Shown in pieces: positions 1 to 7,988 of a DNA stretch of 64,000 nucleotides. Each line of letters begins with the position of its first letter. The stretch's first letter is position 1. The notes beneath the pieces were generated by a model. It searched no databases and was not told the DNA's origin. It saw nothing but the letters and a program-made list of their open reading frames with translations. The position numbers and the translations under genes were made by a program. Source of the stretch: Variovorax sp. WS11 (GTDB lineage: Bacteria > Pseudomonadota > Gammaproteobacteria > Burkholderiales > Burkholderiaceae_C); contig NZ_JAAGOW010000002.1 of the NCBI RefSeq assembly GCF_010499245.1, forward strand, positions 806,001 through 870,000, written 5' to 3'.

Positions 1-44
1 ACTCGCCATTCCCAGGAGGGTCCAATGAAGTTTTTTCATCCAAC

Positions 45-1107
45 TTATCCCTTGAAGCCCTTCAGCTTTTGGAATACCGCCGCAGGAAGAATGCTGGCTA
101 TCAAGCTGGTTGTTTTGAACAAAACCCATCGCGCGTAAGGTGAGTCGGGTGCCACGGTTTGAATTGGGTTGCCGCGCGCGTCCACCAGCCCGCCTGCGGT
201 GACGATGTTGTAGATATCTATCACAAATGTGTCACAGCGATAGACGCCCTTTTGCGCCTCGGTCGTTGCTGTTCTCGGCAGGGCGGCTGTGGCTGTCGCA
301 AAAATTGTGTAATCAGCACCCAGTCTGAAAATCTGGAGTGCGCGCGCATTCATGGCTCGCCGGCTGTCTAGTACTTGCCTCGGCTTGTTTCTACAATCGG
401 TCTCGAAACACCCTTTGACGTAGAAGCTCGGAATGTTCGGGTAACCTGCGCCCCAGTAAGCGTTTGGTCCCTGCGCTCGCACAGTTGATTTGAAGTTGTC
501 GACTCACATACTGAACAACGAGCGGCTCCTTCATGACCTGATAGATGTTATTGCCATCGAAGTAGCCGACGTGCCCAGGCGCAGCAAGCCAGCCCACGAG
601 TTCGCGGCCTACCCCGTCGCCGGGCTGCTTCGGCTCCGGCTTGTTCAGATCGGGATCGGACCCAATACCCCAGAGGGTTTGCCCGCTTGCTGCCACCACG
701 ACGAGGTTGCCATCGTCTTTCGGCATCAGATAGGCACCCGGATTCCCTGAAGTCGCGGAATACCAGGTTGGGTAGCGCGGCGGCGGCTGCTTGTAGTAAA
801 CAGGCTCGCCTTTTTGTACCGGGAGGGGCGGCGGGTCGTAGTAGGTGACGGCATTTCCATCGCCCTGCATGACCAGAAATCCACCCGGAAGATTCGATGT
901 GCCGGTGTTCCAGCGCACTGCACCATCGGCGACCCGGTAATACACGAGATTCCCATCACCCTGCATGATCAGCACGTACTGCTGATTGTCTGAATAGATG
1001 CTTTGCCCTGGATACATGACCGACCCGGGTGCCAGGATCGCGGCGTTGGCAAGTCCGGCAACAAAGAACAGGGCCGCGGCGACCACCTTTGAAATCGACT
1101 CCCTCAT
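45..1107 (-). pseudogene. Secreted bulb-type (B-lectin) mannose-binding protein, frameshifted
   Basis: The start is the ATG at 1107, preceded by AAGGA; an upstream in-frame GTG at 1131 has no ribosome site. The protein opens with a signal peptide (MRESISK, then a hydrophobic run ending in GLANA). A B-lectin domain follows, with two clear copies of the mannose-binding motif QxDxNxVxY (QGDGNLVYY and QGDGNAVTYY) and a degenerate third (KDDGNLVVV). The frame breaks near 490-500: the upstream frame reads on into unrelated sequence and stops at 391, while the matching continuation (DNFKSTVRAQGPNAYWGAG) lies in the next frame and ends at 45. One extra base, or two missing, would explain it. Restored, the protein would be about 354 residues. 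It could be a true pseudogene or a sequencing error. Lectins of this type are secreted and bind mannose-containing glycans, sometimes as toxins against related bacteria; the role here is unknown. Confidence 0.7.
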
Positions 1108-1177
1108 TTTTTCCTTCGGCTGTTTAACCACCCCGGAATGGAGCGGCGGCCGATGCTAGGCGTTACCTATTCAATCG

Positions 1178-1201
1178 ACAACTACCAGAGTTTGTAGTTG
1201 T
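1178..1201. repeat. 8-bp inverted repeat upstream of the lectin gene
   Basis: ACAACTAC and GTAGTTGT are perfect arms around an 8-nt loop. The hairpin sits between the lectin gene and the soe terminator, in the region that should carry the lectin promoter. It has no T-run, so it is more likely an operator or an RNA hairpin than a terminator. Confidence 0.4.
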
Positions 1202-1254
1202 GCCAAGTCTGGAAATTTGCTAGTGCATTCCATGCGTCGATATCAATGGACGCA

Positions 1255-1283
1255 AAAAAGCCGGCACGATGTGCCGGCTTTTT
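1255..1283 (-). terminator. Rho-independent terminator of the soeABC operon
   Basis: A perfect 13-bp stem (AAAAAGCCGGCAC and its complement) surrounds a 3-nt loop and ends in a T-run in both directions. It begins 15 bp beyond the stop of soeC on the minus strand, so it ends that operon and insulates the lectin gene downstream. Confidence 0.9.
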
Positions 1284-1297
1284 CTTGCCTGCGCCCC

Positions 1298-2221
1298 TCA
1301 GGACACGACCTGGTAATACAAGTTCTGCGGATGCCGCGCCTGCGCGAAGAAAAACCAGCGCTCGGCCATCAGCCCCGGCGCCTGCACCAGCAGCGCCAGC
1401 ACGAAGGCGAGCGTCGACTGCGAGGCGATGCCCCACAGCAGCAGGAGGGCCGGCAGCGCGAAGCCCAGCACGATGAAGCCCAGCTTCACCTGCTTCAGCG
1501 CCGCACGGCTCGCGCCGTGGAAGAACTCGCGGGTGTTGAAGGAGCCGGCCGACATGCCCATGGACTTCTGCACCAGCTTGGGCGCACGGATGCCGGTGGC
1601 CGTCTGCAAGGTGGAGCGCGGCACCAGCGCGGCATTGCGGCGCAGCGACAGCATGCGCGTGCCCCAGGCGGCGAGCGTGACGGCAAGCGCGCAGGGCCCG
1701 CTCACGCGCAGCAGATCCGCCTCGCCGCCCAGCGCCGCCAATGCGCTGGCGAGGATCAGCCCCGAGGACAGCCCGATCAGCGCGAAGTTGACCAGCGTCA
1801 GCGGCTGCGCCCATTCCTGGATAAAGCGCAGGCAGGCGTAGATCATCGCGGTGCAGTACCAAAGCAGCGCCGCGACGGCGATCGCGGCCAGCGGCAGCCA
1901 CGGCGCGTGGATACCGCTGCGCAGGGCCAGCCACCACAGCGCGACCACCGCGATAAAGGTGGGCAGCACGATCACCTCGCGCGAGAGCCACGAGGTGCGC
2001 CACATCAGCACCGCGCGCCAGGCGCGCTCGGGCCGGCCCAGGTGCCCGAAGGAGGCGCCCAGGCCGACCAGCAGCATCGCCTCGGCCACGATCAGCGACA
2101 GGCCCACAAAGCCTGGCGCGAGCGCCATGCCGGCCAGCGTCGCAAGCGCCAGCGTGATCACCAGGCCCTGCGCGGCGCCGGCCACGGTGGTGAAGACGAC
2201 GACCGAGAACGCGGGATTCAT
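1298..2221 (-). CDS. soeC: SoeC, membrane anchor of sulfite:quinone oxidoreductase (DmsC/NrfD-like)
   Basis: This 307-residue, very hydrophobic protein has about eight predicted membrane helices and belongs to the DmsC family of anchors, which pass electrons between the iron-sulfur subunit and the quinone pool. I place the start at the ATG at 2221, whose ATGA overlaps the stop of soeB by 4 bp; the longer frame upstream is only a shadow of soeB. Gene order (molybdopterin subunit, four-cluster ferredoxin, anchor), with an overlap at both joints, matches SoeABC and DmsABC-like enzymes. The sulfite assignment rests on neighbouring xsc and pta, which produce sulfite, and on the catalytic subunit having no Tat signal. 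A DMSO- or polysulfide-type enzyme is the alternative. Confidence 0.8.
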   Translation of the reverse strand: MNPAFSVVVFTTVAGAAQGLVITLALATLAGMALAPGFVGLSLIVAEAMLLVGLGASFGHLGRPERAWRAVLMWRTSWLSREVIVLPTFIAVVALWWLALRSGIHAPWLPLAAIAVAALLWYCTAMIYACLRFIQEWAQPLTLVNFALIGLSSGLILASALAALGGEADLLRVSGPCALAVTLAAWGTRMLSLRRNAALVPRSTLQTATGIRAPKLVQKSMGMSAGSFNTREFFHGASRAALKQVKLGFIVLGFALPALLLLWGIASQSTLAFVLALLVQAPGLMAERWFFFAQARHPQNLYYQVVS

Positions 2222-3102
2222 GACATGCCTCCCAGCTTCGGCTGGACCTTGGTCGCACCGCCCGCTTGGTCGGTGACGCGCCGCGGCAGGTACTGATTGG
2301 CGGGGTTGGTTTCCCACTCCGGCATCAGCGAATAGCCGCCGCGCTCGCGGATCGCCTTCGAGACCTCAGAATCCGGGTCCTTCACGTCGCCGAACAGGCG
2401 CGCGCCGGTGGGGCAGGCCTTGACGCAGGCGGGCTTGCGGTCTTCCTTGGGCAGTTTCTCGTCATAGATGCGGTCCACGCACAGCGTGCACTTGGTCATG
2501 ACCTGGCGCTCCTCGTCGAGCTCGCGCGCGCCGTAGGGGCAGGCCCAGGCGCAGTACTTGCAGCCGATGCACTTGTCGTAGTCGACCAGGACGATGCCGT
2601 CTTCCTTGCGCTTGTAGCTGGCGCCGGTGGGACACACCGGCACGCAGGGCGGGTCCTGGCAATGCAGGCAGCTCTTGGGAAAGTGGATGGTCTCGGTGCC
2701 GGGGAAGGCGCCGGCCTCGTAGGTCTGCACGCGGTTGAAGAAGGTGCCGGTCGGGTCGGCGCCATAGGGCTTCTCGTCGGCCAGCGGGCCGGCGCTGCCG
2801 GAGGTGTTCCATTGCTTGCAGGAGGTCACGCAGGCGTGGCAGCCGACGCAGACGTTGAGGTCGATCACCAGCGCGAGCTGTTTGGCCAGGGTCTCGCCGG
2901 GCTCGGCGCGCACGCTGTCGTGCCCGCTGCGACGTGCAGTGCTGCGTTGCGCGACGGGCGGCTCCAGTTCCGCTTCCCGGGCGGCGGTGGCGGCCGATTC
3001 GCAGCCGCAGCCCTCGCCACAAGCGCCGCCCGCCATTTCCAGCGCGGGCTCGCGCACCGGCTGCCCGGCGGACGCCAACAGGTCTTTCAGCCACTGCATC
3101 AT
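2218..3102 (-). CDS. soeB: SoeB, four-cluster [4Fe-4S] electron-transfer subunit
   Basis: This 294-residue ferredoxin-like subunit carries electrons from the molybdenum subunit to the membrane anchor. Sixteen cysteines form four [4Fe-4S] sites: C85/88/91/95, C145/148/153/157, C178/181/184/188 and C205/208/226/230. This is the DmsB/PhsB pattern. The first ATG at 3102 overlaps the soeA stop (ATGA), with GGAGCAGGA just upstream; a second ATG follows directly. The N-terminal 70 residues are longer than usual and hold an extra cysteine cluster (C28, C32, C34, within GACGEGCGC), whose use is unknown. There is no export signal, so it should work on the cytoplasmic face of the membrane. Confidence 0.86.
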   Translation of the reverse strand: MMQWLKDLLASAGQPVREPALEMAGGACGEGCGCESAATAAREAELEPPVAQRSTARRSGHDSVRAEPGETLAKQLALVIDLNVCVGCHACVTSCKQWNTSGSAGPLADEKPYGADPTGTFFNRVQTYEAGAFPGTETIHFPKSCLHCQDPPCVPVCPTGASYKRKEDGIVLVDYDKCIGCKYCAWACPYGARELDEERQVMTKCTLCVDRIYDEKLPKEDRKPACVKACPTGARLFGDVKDPDSEVSKAIRERGGYSLMPEWETNPANQYLPRRVTDQAGGATKVQPKLGGMS

Positions 3103-6056
3103 TTCCTGCTCCTTCCCGCGAAATAGGTGAGCACGCTCGCCGCCTTGCCCAGCACGCCCGGCGCGGCCGGCATGGTGGCGATCTGCGGGAAGCTCTCGTG
3201 CGGCTCGTCCGCCTCGGCCGGCCGGATGCGCACCCGCACGTCGTACCAGCCGGCCTGGCCGGTGACCGGATCGGAGTTGCTGATGCGCTTGCCGTTGAAA
3301 GGCAATTCCTCCGAGATCAGGTGGTTGAGCAGGAAGCCCTTGCGCGCCTCGTCCGCACCCGGCGCCAGCTGCCAGGCGCCGTCGGCCTTGCCGATGGCGT
3401 TCCAGGTCCACACGGTGCCGGGCTCGACTGCCTCGCTGTAGCGCAGCATGCAGCGCACCTGGCCCCACTGGCTCTCGACCCAGCACCACCCGCCGTCGGC
3501 AATGCCGGCCGCCTTGGCGGTGAGCGGGTTCACATGCAGGTAGTTGTGGCTGTGGATCTGCCGGAGCCACGCGTTCTGCGAATCCCACGAGTGGTACATC
3601 GCCATCGGCCGCTGCGTGATCGCATTGAGCGGATAGGCCTCGAGCTCGGTCGCCGCCTCCTCGAGCGGCGGATACCAGAAGGGCAGCGGATCGAAGTAGG
3701 TGTCGATGCGCTCGCGCAGCGCGTCCGGCGGCTGGCGGCCGGCGCTCTTGCCCTGGGCCGCGAGGCGGAAGCTCTGCAGCGTGTCGGAGTACAGCGCGAG
3801 CTGCACCACGTCGTTCTTCTGGCGCCAGCCCTTGTCCTTGGCGAAGTCCAGGTACTCGCGGTTCCAGTTGCGCATGTAGTGCATCGTCTCCGGCATGTGG
3901 TACTGGAACACGCAGTTGTTCTGCGCGTAGGCCTCCCACTGCTTCGGATTGGGCTCGCCGCGCAGGTGCTGGTCGCCGTCCTTGCCGCGCCAGCCCATCA
4001 GGAAGCCGATGCCCGGCTGCGGCTGGAAGTTGACGACGAAGTCGGGGTAGTCCTTGAACTTGCGCTCGCCCTCGGGCGTGGTGAAGGCCGGGAATTTCAT
4101 GCGCGAGGCCAGCTCGATCAGCACCTCCTGGAAGGGCTTGCACTGGCCGGTGGGCGGCACCACCGGAATGCGCACCGAATCCACCGGCCCGTCGAACTCG
4201 GAGATCGGCCGGTCCAGCATGCTCATCACGTCGTGCCGCTCGAGGTAGGTGGTGTCGGGCAGCACCAGGTCGGCGAAGGCCACGGTCTCGCTCTGGAAGG
4301 CGTCGCAGACCACCAGGAAGGGGATCATGTACTCGCCCTTCTCGTCCTTGCGGTTGAGCATCTCGCGCACCGCCATCGTGTTCATGCTGGAGTTCCAGGC
4401 CATGTTGGCCATGAAGATCAGCAGCGTGTCGATGCGGTAGGGGTCGCCCTTCACCGCGTTGGTGATCACGTTGTGCATCAGCCCGTGGGCCGAGAGCGGA
4501 TGCTCCCACGAGAAGGCATGGTCGATGCGGATGGGCGAGCCGTCCGGGTTGATGGCCAGCTCCTCCGGGTTGGCCGGAAAACCCAGCGGTGCCGCGTTGA
4601 GCGGCGTGTTGGGCTGAATCATCTCCGGCGCATTGAAGGCGCGGTAGTTGGGCACGATGTGGCGCGGGTACGGCGCCTTGTGGCGGAAGCCCCCCGGCGC
4701 GTCGATGGTGCCCAGCACGCTCATCAGCACTGCCAGCGCGCGCACCGTCTGGAAACCGTTGGAATGCGCAGCCAGCCCGCGCATCGCGTGAAAGGCCACC
4801 GGGCGTGCCTGCGTGGTCGGATGCTCCTTGCCCCAGGCATCGGTCCAGGGGATGGGCAGCTCGAAGGCCTGCTGCAGCGCCGTCTCGCCCATCTCGCGTG
4901 CCAGCTTGCGGATGCGGATCGGGTCGATGCCGGTGATGGCCGACGCCCATTCCGGCGTGCAGCTCGCCACGCGCTCGCGCAGCAGCTGGAACGAGGGCGC
5001 GACACGCGTGCCGTCGGCCAGGGTGTAGTGGCCTTCGAGAGCCGGGTCGCAGCCCTCGGCGATGCCTTCCGGGTAGGCCGGCTTCACGCTGCCCGAGGCC
5101 TTGTCCCACACCAGCTTGTTGTGCGGGTTGCGGCCGTCGCCCGGCGGCCCGCGCTCGGGGTCGAAGGCGAACAGGCCCTGGCGGTCGCAGTCGTCCAGCA
5201 CCACCAGCTGCGGCGCGTTGGTGAAGCGCTTCAGGAAGGCATGGTCGACCAGCTCGTTCGCGATCAGCTCGTGCAGCAGCGCCATGAAGAGCGCGCCGTC
5301 GGTGCCCGGCTTGATCGGGATCCATTCGTCGGCGATCGCGGAGTAGCCGGTGCGCACCGGGTTGATCGAGATGAAGCGCCCGCCATTGCGCTTGAACTTG
5401 GCGAGGGCGATCTTCATCGGATTGCTGTGGTGGTCCTCGGCGGTGCCGATCATCACGAACAGCTTGGCGCGATCGAGATCGGGCCCGCCGAATTCCCAGA
5501 AGCTGCCGCCAATGGTGTAGATCATGCCGGCGGCCATGTTGACCGAGCAGAAGCCGCCGTGCGCCGCGTAGTTGGGCGTGCCGAACTGACGCGCGAACAG
5601 GCCCGTGAGCGCCTGCATCTGGTCGCGGCCGGTGAAGAGCGCGAACTTCTTGGGGTCGGTGGCGCGGATCTTCGCGAGCCGCTCGGTCAGCAGCTCGAAG
5701 GCACGATCCCAGCTGATCGGCTCGAACTCCCCTGCCCCGCGCTCGCTGCCGGCCTTGCGCAGGAGCGGCTGCGTGAGCCGCGCCGGCGAGATCTGCTTCA
5801 TGATCCCCGAGGAGCCCTTGGCGCAGATCACGCCCTGGTTCAGCGGGTGGTTCGGGTTGCCGTCGATGTAGCGCACCTCACCGTCCCGCAGGTGCACGCG
5901 GATGCCGCAGCGGCAGGCGCACATGTAGCAGGTGGTGGTCTTGACCTCGGTGTCCGCCGTCGGTGTAGGCGAAGCCAGCGGATCGTGGATCGGCTCGCGC
6001 GAAAGTAAGTTGAACAAGGCGCTGGCTCCGGTTGTCGTGGGGATTCGTCTACCCAT
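3099..6056 (-). CDS. soeA: SoeA, molybdopterin catalytic subunit of cytoplasmic sulfite dehydrogenase
   Basis: A 985-residue member of the complex iron-sulfur molybdoenzyme (DMSO reductase) family. It probably oxidises sulfite to sulfate with quinone as acceptor. The N-terminal cluster site is C43-x2-C46-x3-C50-x27-C78, followed by K80, as usual for the family. There is no twin-arginine signal, which fits cytoplasmic SoeA and argues against exported PhsA, TtrA or DmsA. It heads the three-gene soe operon and is divergent from a LysR gene. The ATG at 6056 has a poor ribosome site; a TTG at 6017 with GGAG upstream is a possible alternative that still keeps the cysteine motif. Sulfite specificity is inferred from Xsc nearby, which releases sulfite. 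Confidence 0.78.
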   Translation of the reverse strand: MGRRIPTTTGASALFNLLSREPIHDPLASPTPTADTEVKTTTCYMCACRCGIRVHLRDGEVRYIDGNPNHPLNQGVICAKGSSGIMKQISPARLTQPLLRKAGSERGAGEFEPISWDRAFELLTERLAKIRATDPKKFALFTGRDQMQALTGLFARQFGTPNYAAHGGFCSVNMAAGMIYTIGGSFWEFGGPDLDRAKLFVMIGTAEDHHSNPMKIALAKFKRNGGRFISINPVRTGYSAIADEWIPIKPGTDGALFMALLHELIANELVDHAFLKRFTNAPQLVVLDDCDRQGLFAFDPERGPPGDGRNPHNKLVWDKASGSVKPAYPEGIAEGCDPALEGHYTLADGTRVAPSFQLLRERVASCTPEWASAITGIDPIRIRKLAREMGETALQQAFELPIPWTDAWGKEHPTTQARPVAFHAMRGLAAHSNGFQTVRALAVLMSVLGTIDAPGGFRHKAPYPRHIVPNYRAFNAPEMIQPNTPLNAAPLGFPANPEELAINPDGSPIRIDHAFSWEHPLSAHGLMHNVITNAVKGDPYRIDTLLIFMANMAWNSSMNTMAVREMLNRKDEKGEYMIPFLVVCDAFQSETVAFADLVLPDTTYLERHDVMSMLDRPISEFDGPVDSVRIPVVPPTGQCKPFQEVLIELASRMKFPAFTTPEGERKFKDYPDFVVNFQPQPGIGFLMGWRGKDGDQHLRGEPNPKQWEAYAQNNCVFQYHMPETMHYMRNWNREYLDFAKDKGWRQKNDVVQLALYSDTLQSFRLAAQGKSAGRQPPDALRERIDTYFDPLPFWYPPLEEAATELEAYPLNAITQRPMAMYHSWDSQNAWLRQIHSHNYLHVNPLTAKAAGIADGGWCWVESQWGQVRCMLRYSEAVEPGTVWTWNAIGKADGAWQLAPGADEARKGFLLNHLISEELPFNGKRISNSDPVTGQAGWYDVRVRIRPAEADEPHESFPQIATMPAAPGVLGKAASVLTYFAGRSRK

Positions 6057-6071
6057 GATAGGGTTGTGCTT

Positions 6072-6096
6072 CTGAACAAAAAAGCAGGTAATTCAG
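6072..6096. promoter_or_regulatory. Inverted repeat in the soeA-lysR gap, candidate LysR operator
   Basis: CTGAA-N15-TTCAG lies in the only 46 bp between the divergent soeA and LysR genes. LysR proteins commonly bind dyads in such gaps and control both genes. The arms are only 5 bp, so chance is not excluded. Confidence 0.35.
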
Positions 6097-6102
6097 CTCA
6101 CC

Positions 6103-7005
6103 ATGACCGAAAAAATCGATCATCGCCTGCGCCTCACCCTGCGCCAGCTCGAAGTCTTTGCGGCCACCGCGCGCGAGGGCTCGACCCGCGCCGCGGCCGG
6201 CCGCGTGGCGCGCTCGCAGTCGGCCGCCAGCGCCGCGCTGGCCGACCTGGAGGCCGCCCTCGGCGCGCAGCTGTTCGACCGCATCGGCCGCCGCCTGGTG
6301 CTCAACGAGAACGGCCGTGCGCTGCTCGCCCGCTCGGTCTCGCTGGTGGACCAGGCGGCGGAGGTGCAAGCCATGTTCTTCACCGACCAGCAGACGCCGC
6401 TGCGCATCGCGGCCAGCTTCACCACGGGCGAGTACCTGCTGCCGGAGATCGTGCTGCGCTGGAAGCAGAACAACCCGCAGGCGCGGGCGCGGCTGATCAT
6501 CGGCAACACTGCCGACGTGATCGCGGCGGTGGTCGGCTTCGACGCCGATGTCGGCTTCATCGAGGGCCGGCAGACGCACCCCGACCTGGCGGTGCGCCGC
6601 TGGCTCAGCGACGAGATGGCGATCGTGGCTGCCCCCACCCACCCCTTGGCGGGCAAGATGGTGGGCGCGCGCGAGCTGGCCGAGGCCGCCTGGGTGCTGC
6701 GCGAGGAAGGCTCGGGCACGCGCGAGGCCACGAACGACTGGCTCGGCCGGCGCCTCGGGCCGCTCAACATCGAGCTGGAGCTCGGCAGCAGCCACGCCAT
6801 CAAGCGTGTGGTGGCCTCGGGCGTGGGCATCGGGTGCATGTCGCGCTACGCGGTGGCGGATGCGCTGGCCGAGGGCTCGCTGGTCGAGCTGAAGACCACG
6901 ATGCCGAAGAACTCGCGCGCGCTCTCGATCGTGCTGCATCGGGAGCGGCGGCCGGGGCGCACGATGCAGGGTTTCATCGATTACTGCCTGGCCGGTGCGC
7001 GCTAG
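6103..7005 (+). CDS. LysR-family regulator, probable regulator of soeABC
   Basis: 300 residues, the standard LysR length. A winged helix-turn-helix lies at about residues 12-71 (LRQLEVFAATAREGS ... SQSAASAALADLE), followed by a periplasmic-binding-like effector domain. It is transcribed away from soeA with a 46-bp gap and converges on pta with only 3 bp between the stops. Such divergent placement usually means control of the neighbour, here sulfite oxidation, with sulfite or sulfoacetaldehyde as conceivable effectors. The effector is not evident from the sequence. Confidence 0.85.
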   Translation: MTEKIDHRLRLTLRQLEVFAATAREGSTRAAAGRVARSQSAASAALADLEAALGAQLFDRIGRRLVLNENGRALLARSVSLVDQAAEVQAMFFTDQQTPLRIAASFTTGEYLLPEIVLRWKQNNPQARARLIIGNTADVIAAVVGFDADVGFIEGRQTHPDLAVRRWLSDEMAIVAAPTHPLAGKMVGARELAEAAWVLREEGSGTREATNDWLGRRLGPLNIELELGSSHAIKRVVASGVGIGCMSRYAVADALAEGSLVELKTTMPKNSRALSIVLHRERRPGRTMQGFIDYCLAGAR

Positions 7006-7008
7006 CCG

Positions 7009-7968
7009 CTAATTCGGGTCCTGCGCGCCGAGCACCGCCAGGGCCACCGAGGCGATGCGCGAAGGCAGCGAATCCGCCCGCGAGGTCAGCACGATCGGCA
7101 CGCGCGCGCCCAGCACCAGCCCGGCGCATTCGCCGCCGCCGATGTAGGTGAAGCTCTTGTAGAGCATGTTGCCGGCGTTGAGGTCGGGCACCAGCAGCAG
7201 GTCGGCATCGCCGGCCACGCGCGACTCCATTTTCTTGATCTGCGCGGCCTGGGCGGAGATCACGTTGTCGAAGCCGAAGGGGCCTTCGACCAGCGCGCCG
7301 GGCCAGGCGCCGGCGCGTGCCATCGCCACCAGCGCCTGCGCGTCGACGGTGGCCGGAATGGCCGGGTTCACCGTCTCCACCGCGGCCACGATGCCGACCT
7401 TGGGCTGCGTGATCCCCAGCTTGCGCAGGAGCGCGATCGCGTTGCCCAGGATGTCGCGCTTGGCGTCCAGCGAAGGCGCGATGTTGACCACGCAATCGGC
7501 CAGCCCCAGCAGCTTGGGATAGCGCGGCAGGTCGAACAGAAAGAGATGGCTGATGCGCGTCTCGCCGCGCAGGCCGATGGTCTTGTCGACCACGGCCGAC
7601 ATCAGCTCGTCGGTGTGCAGGGAGCCTTTCATCAGCGCGCCCACCACGCCCTGGCGCGCCATCGCGACGGCGCGGTGCGCGCTCTGGTCGGCGGTGTCGC
7701 TGCAGTCGATGATCTCGAAGTCGTCGGCATCGACGCCGGCCGCACCGGCGGCCCGCAGGATGCCCTCGCGCGGGCCGATCAGCACCGGCTGCGCGAGTTC
7801 CTCGCCACGGATGCGCGCGGCTGCGTCGAGCGCCGCCGCATCGCACGGGTGGACCAGCCCGACGCGCACCCGCCGGCCCTTTGCCCGCTCGCGCGCCTGG
7901 GCGACCAGGGCGTCGAGCCGGGGGTGGGCGGGTTCTTCCGTCGCGAGCTGCAGTGCGGCTGAAGCCAT
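7009..7968 (-). CDS. pta: Phosphate acetyltransferase of the Xsc pathway
   Basis: A 319-residue phosphate acetyl/butyryltransferase-fold enzyme. It should turn the acetyl phosphate released by Xsc into acetyl-CoA plus phosphate. It is the short form without the DRTGG regulatory domain of long Pta. Family features include SLHTDELMSAV, FGFDNVISAQAAQIK and the C-terminal PDLNAGNMLYKSFTYIGG. I chose the ATG at 7968 (MASAALQL), 20 bp downstream of the xsc stop, which fits co-transcription from the xsc promoter. The xsc-pta pair is the classical arrangement in sulfonate degraders. Phosphate butyryltransferase is the alternative, but the context favours acetyl phosphate. Confidence 0.87.
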   Translation of the reverse strand: MASAALQLATEEPAHPRLDALVAQARERAKGRRVRVGLVHPCDAAALDAAARIRGEELAQPVLIGPREGILRAAGAAGVDADDFEIIDCSDTADQSAHRAVAMARQGVVGALMKGSLHTDELMSAVVDKTIGLRGETRISHLFLFDLPRYPKLLGLADCVVNIAPSLDAKRDILGNAIALLRKLGITQPKVGIVAAVETVNPAIPATVDAQALVAMARAGAWPGALVEGPFGFDNVISAQAAQIKKMESRVAGDADLLLVPDLNAGNMLYKSFTYIGGGECAGLVLGARVPIVLTSRADSLPSRIASVALAVLGAQDPN

Positions 7969-7988
7969 GTCGCTGCTTCGGCCCGTGC

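Noticed and set aside
2934..6008. Very long open frame antisense to soeA and soeB
   Set aside because: It mirrors codon bias of the real genes, is rich in Arg/His/Ala/Gly without domains and overlaps genes with intact motifs.
3099..6056. SoeA as thiosulfate, tetrathionate or DMSO reductase
   Set aside because: Those are exported with a twin-arginine signal, which is absent; neighbours produce sulfite. Not fully excluded.
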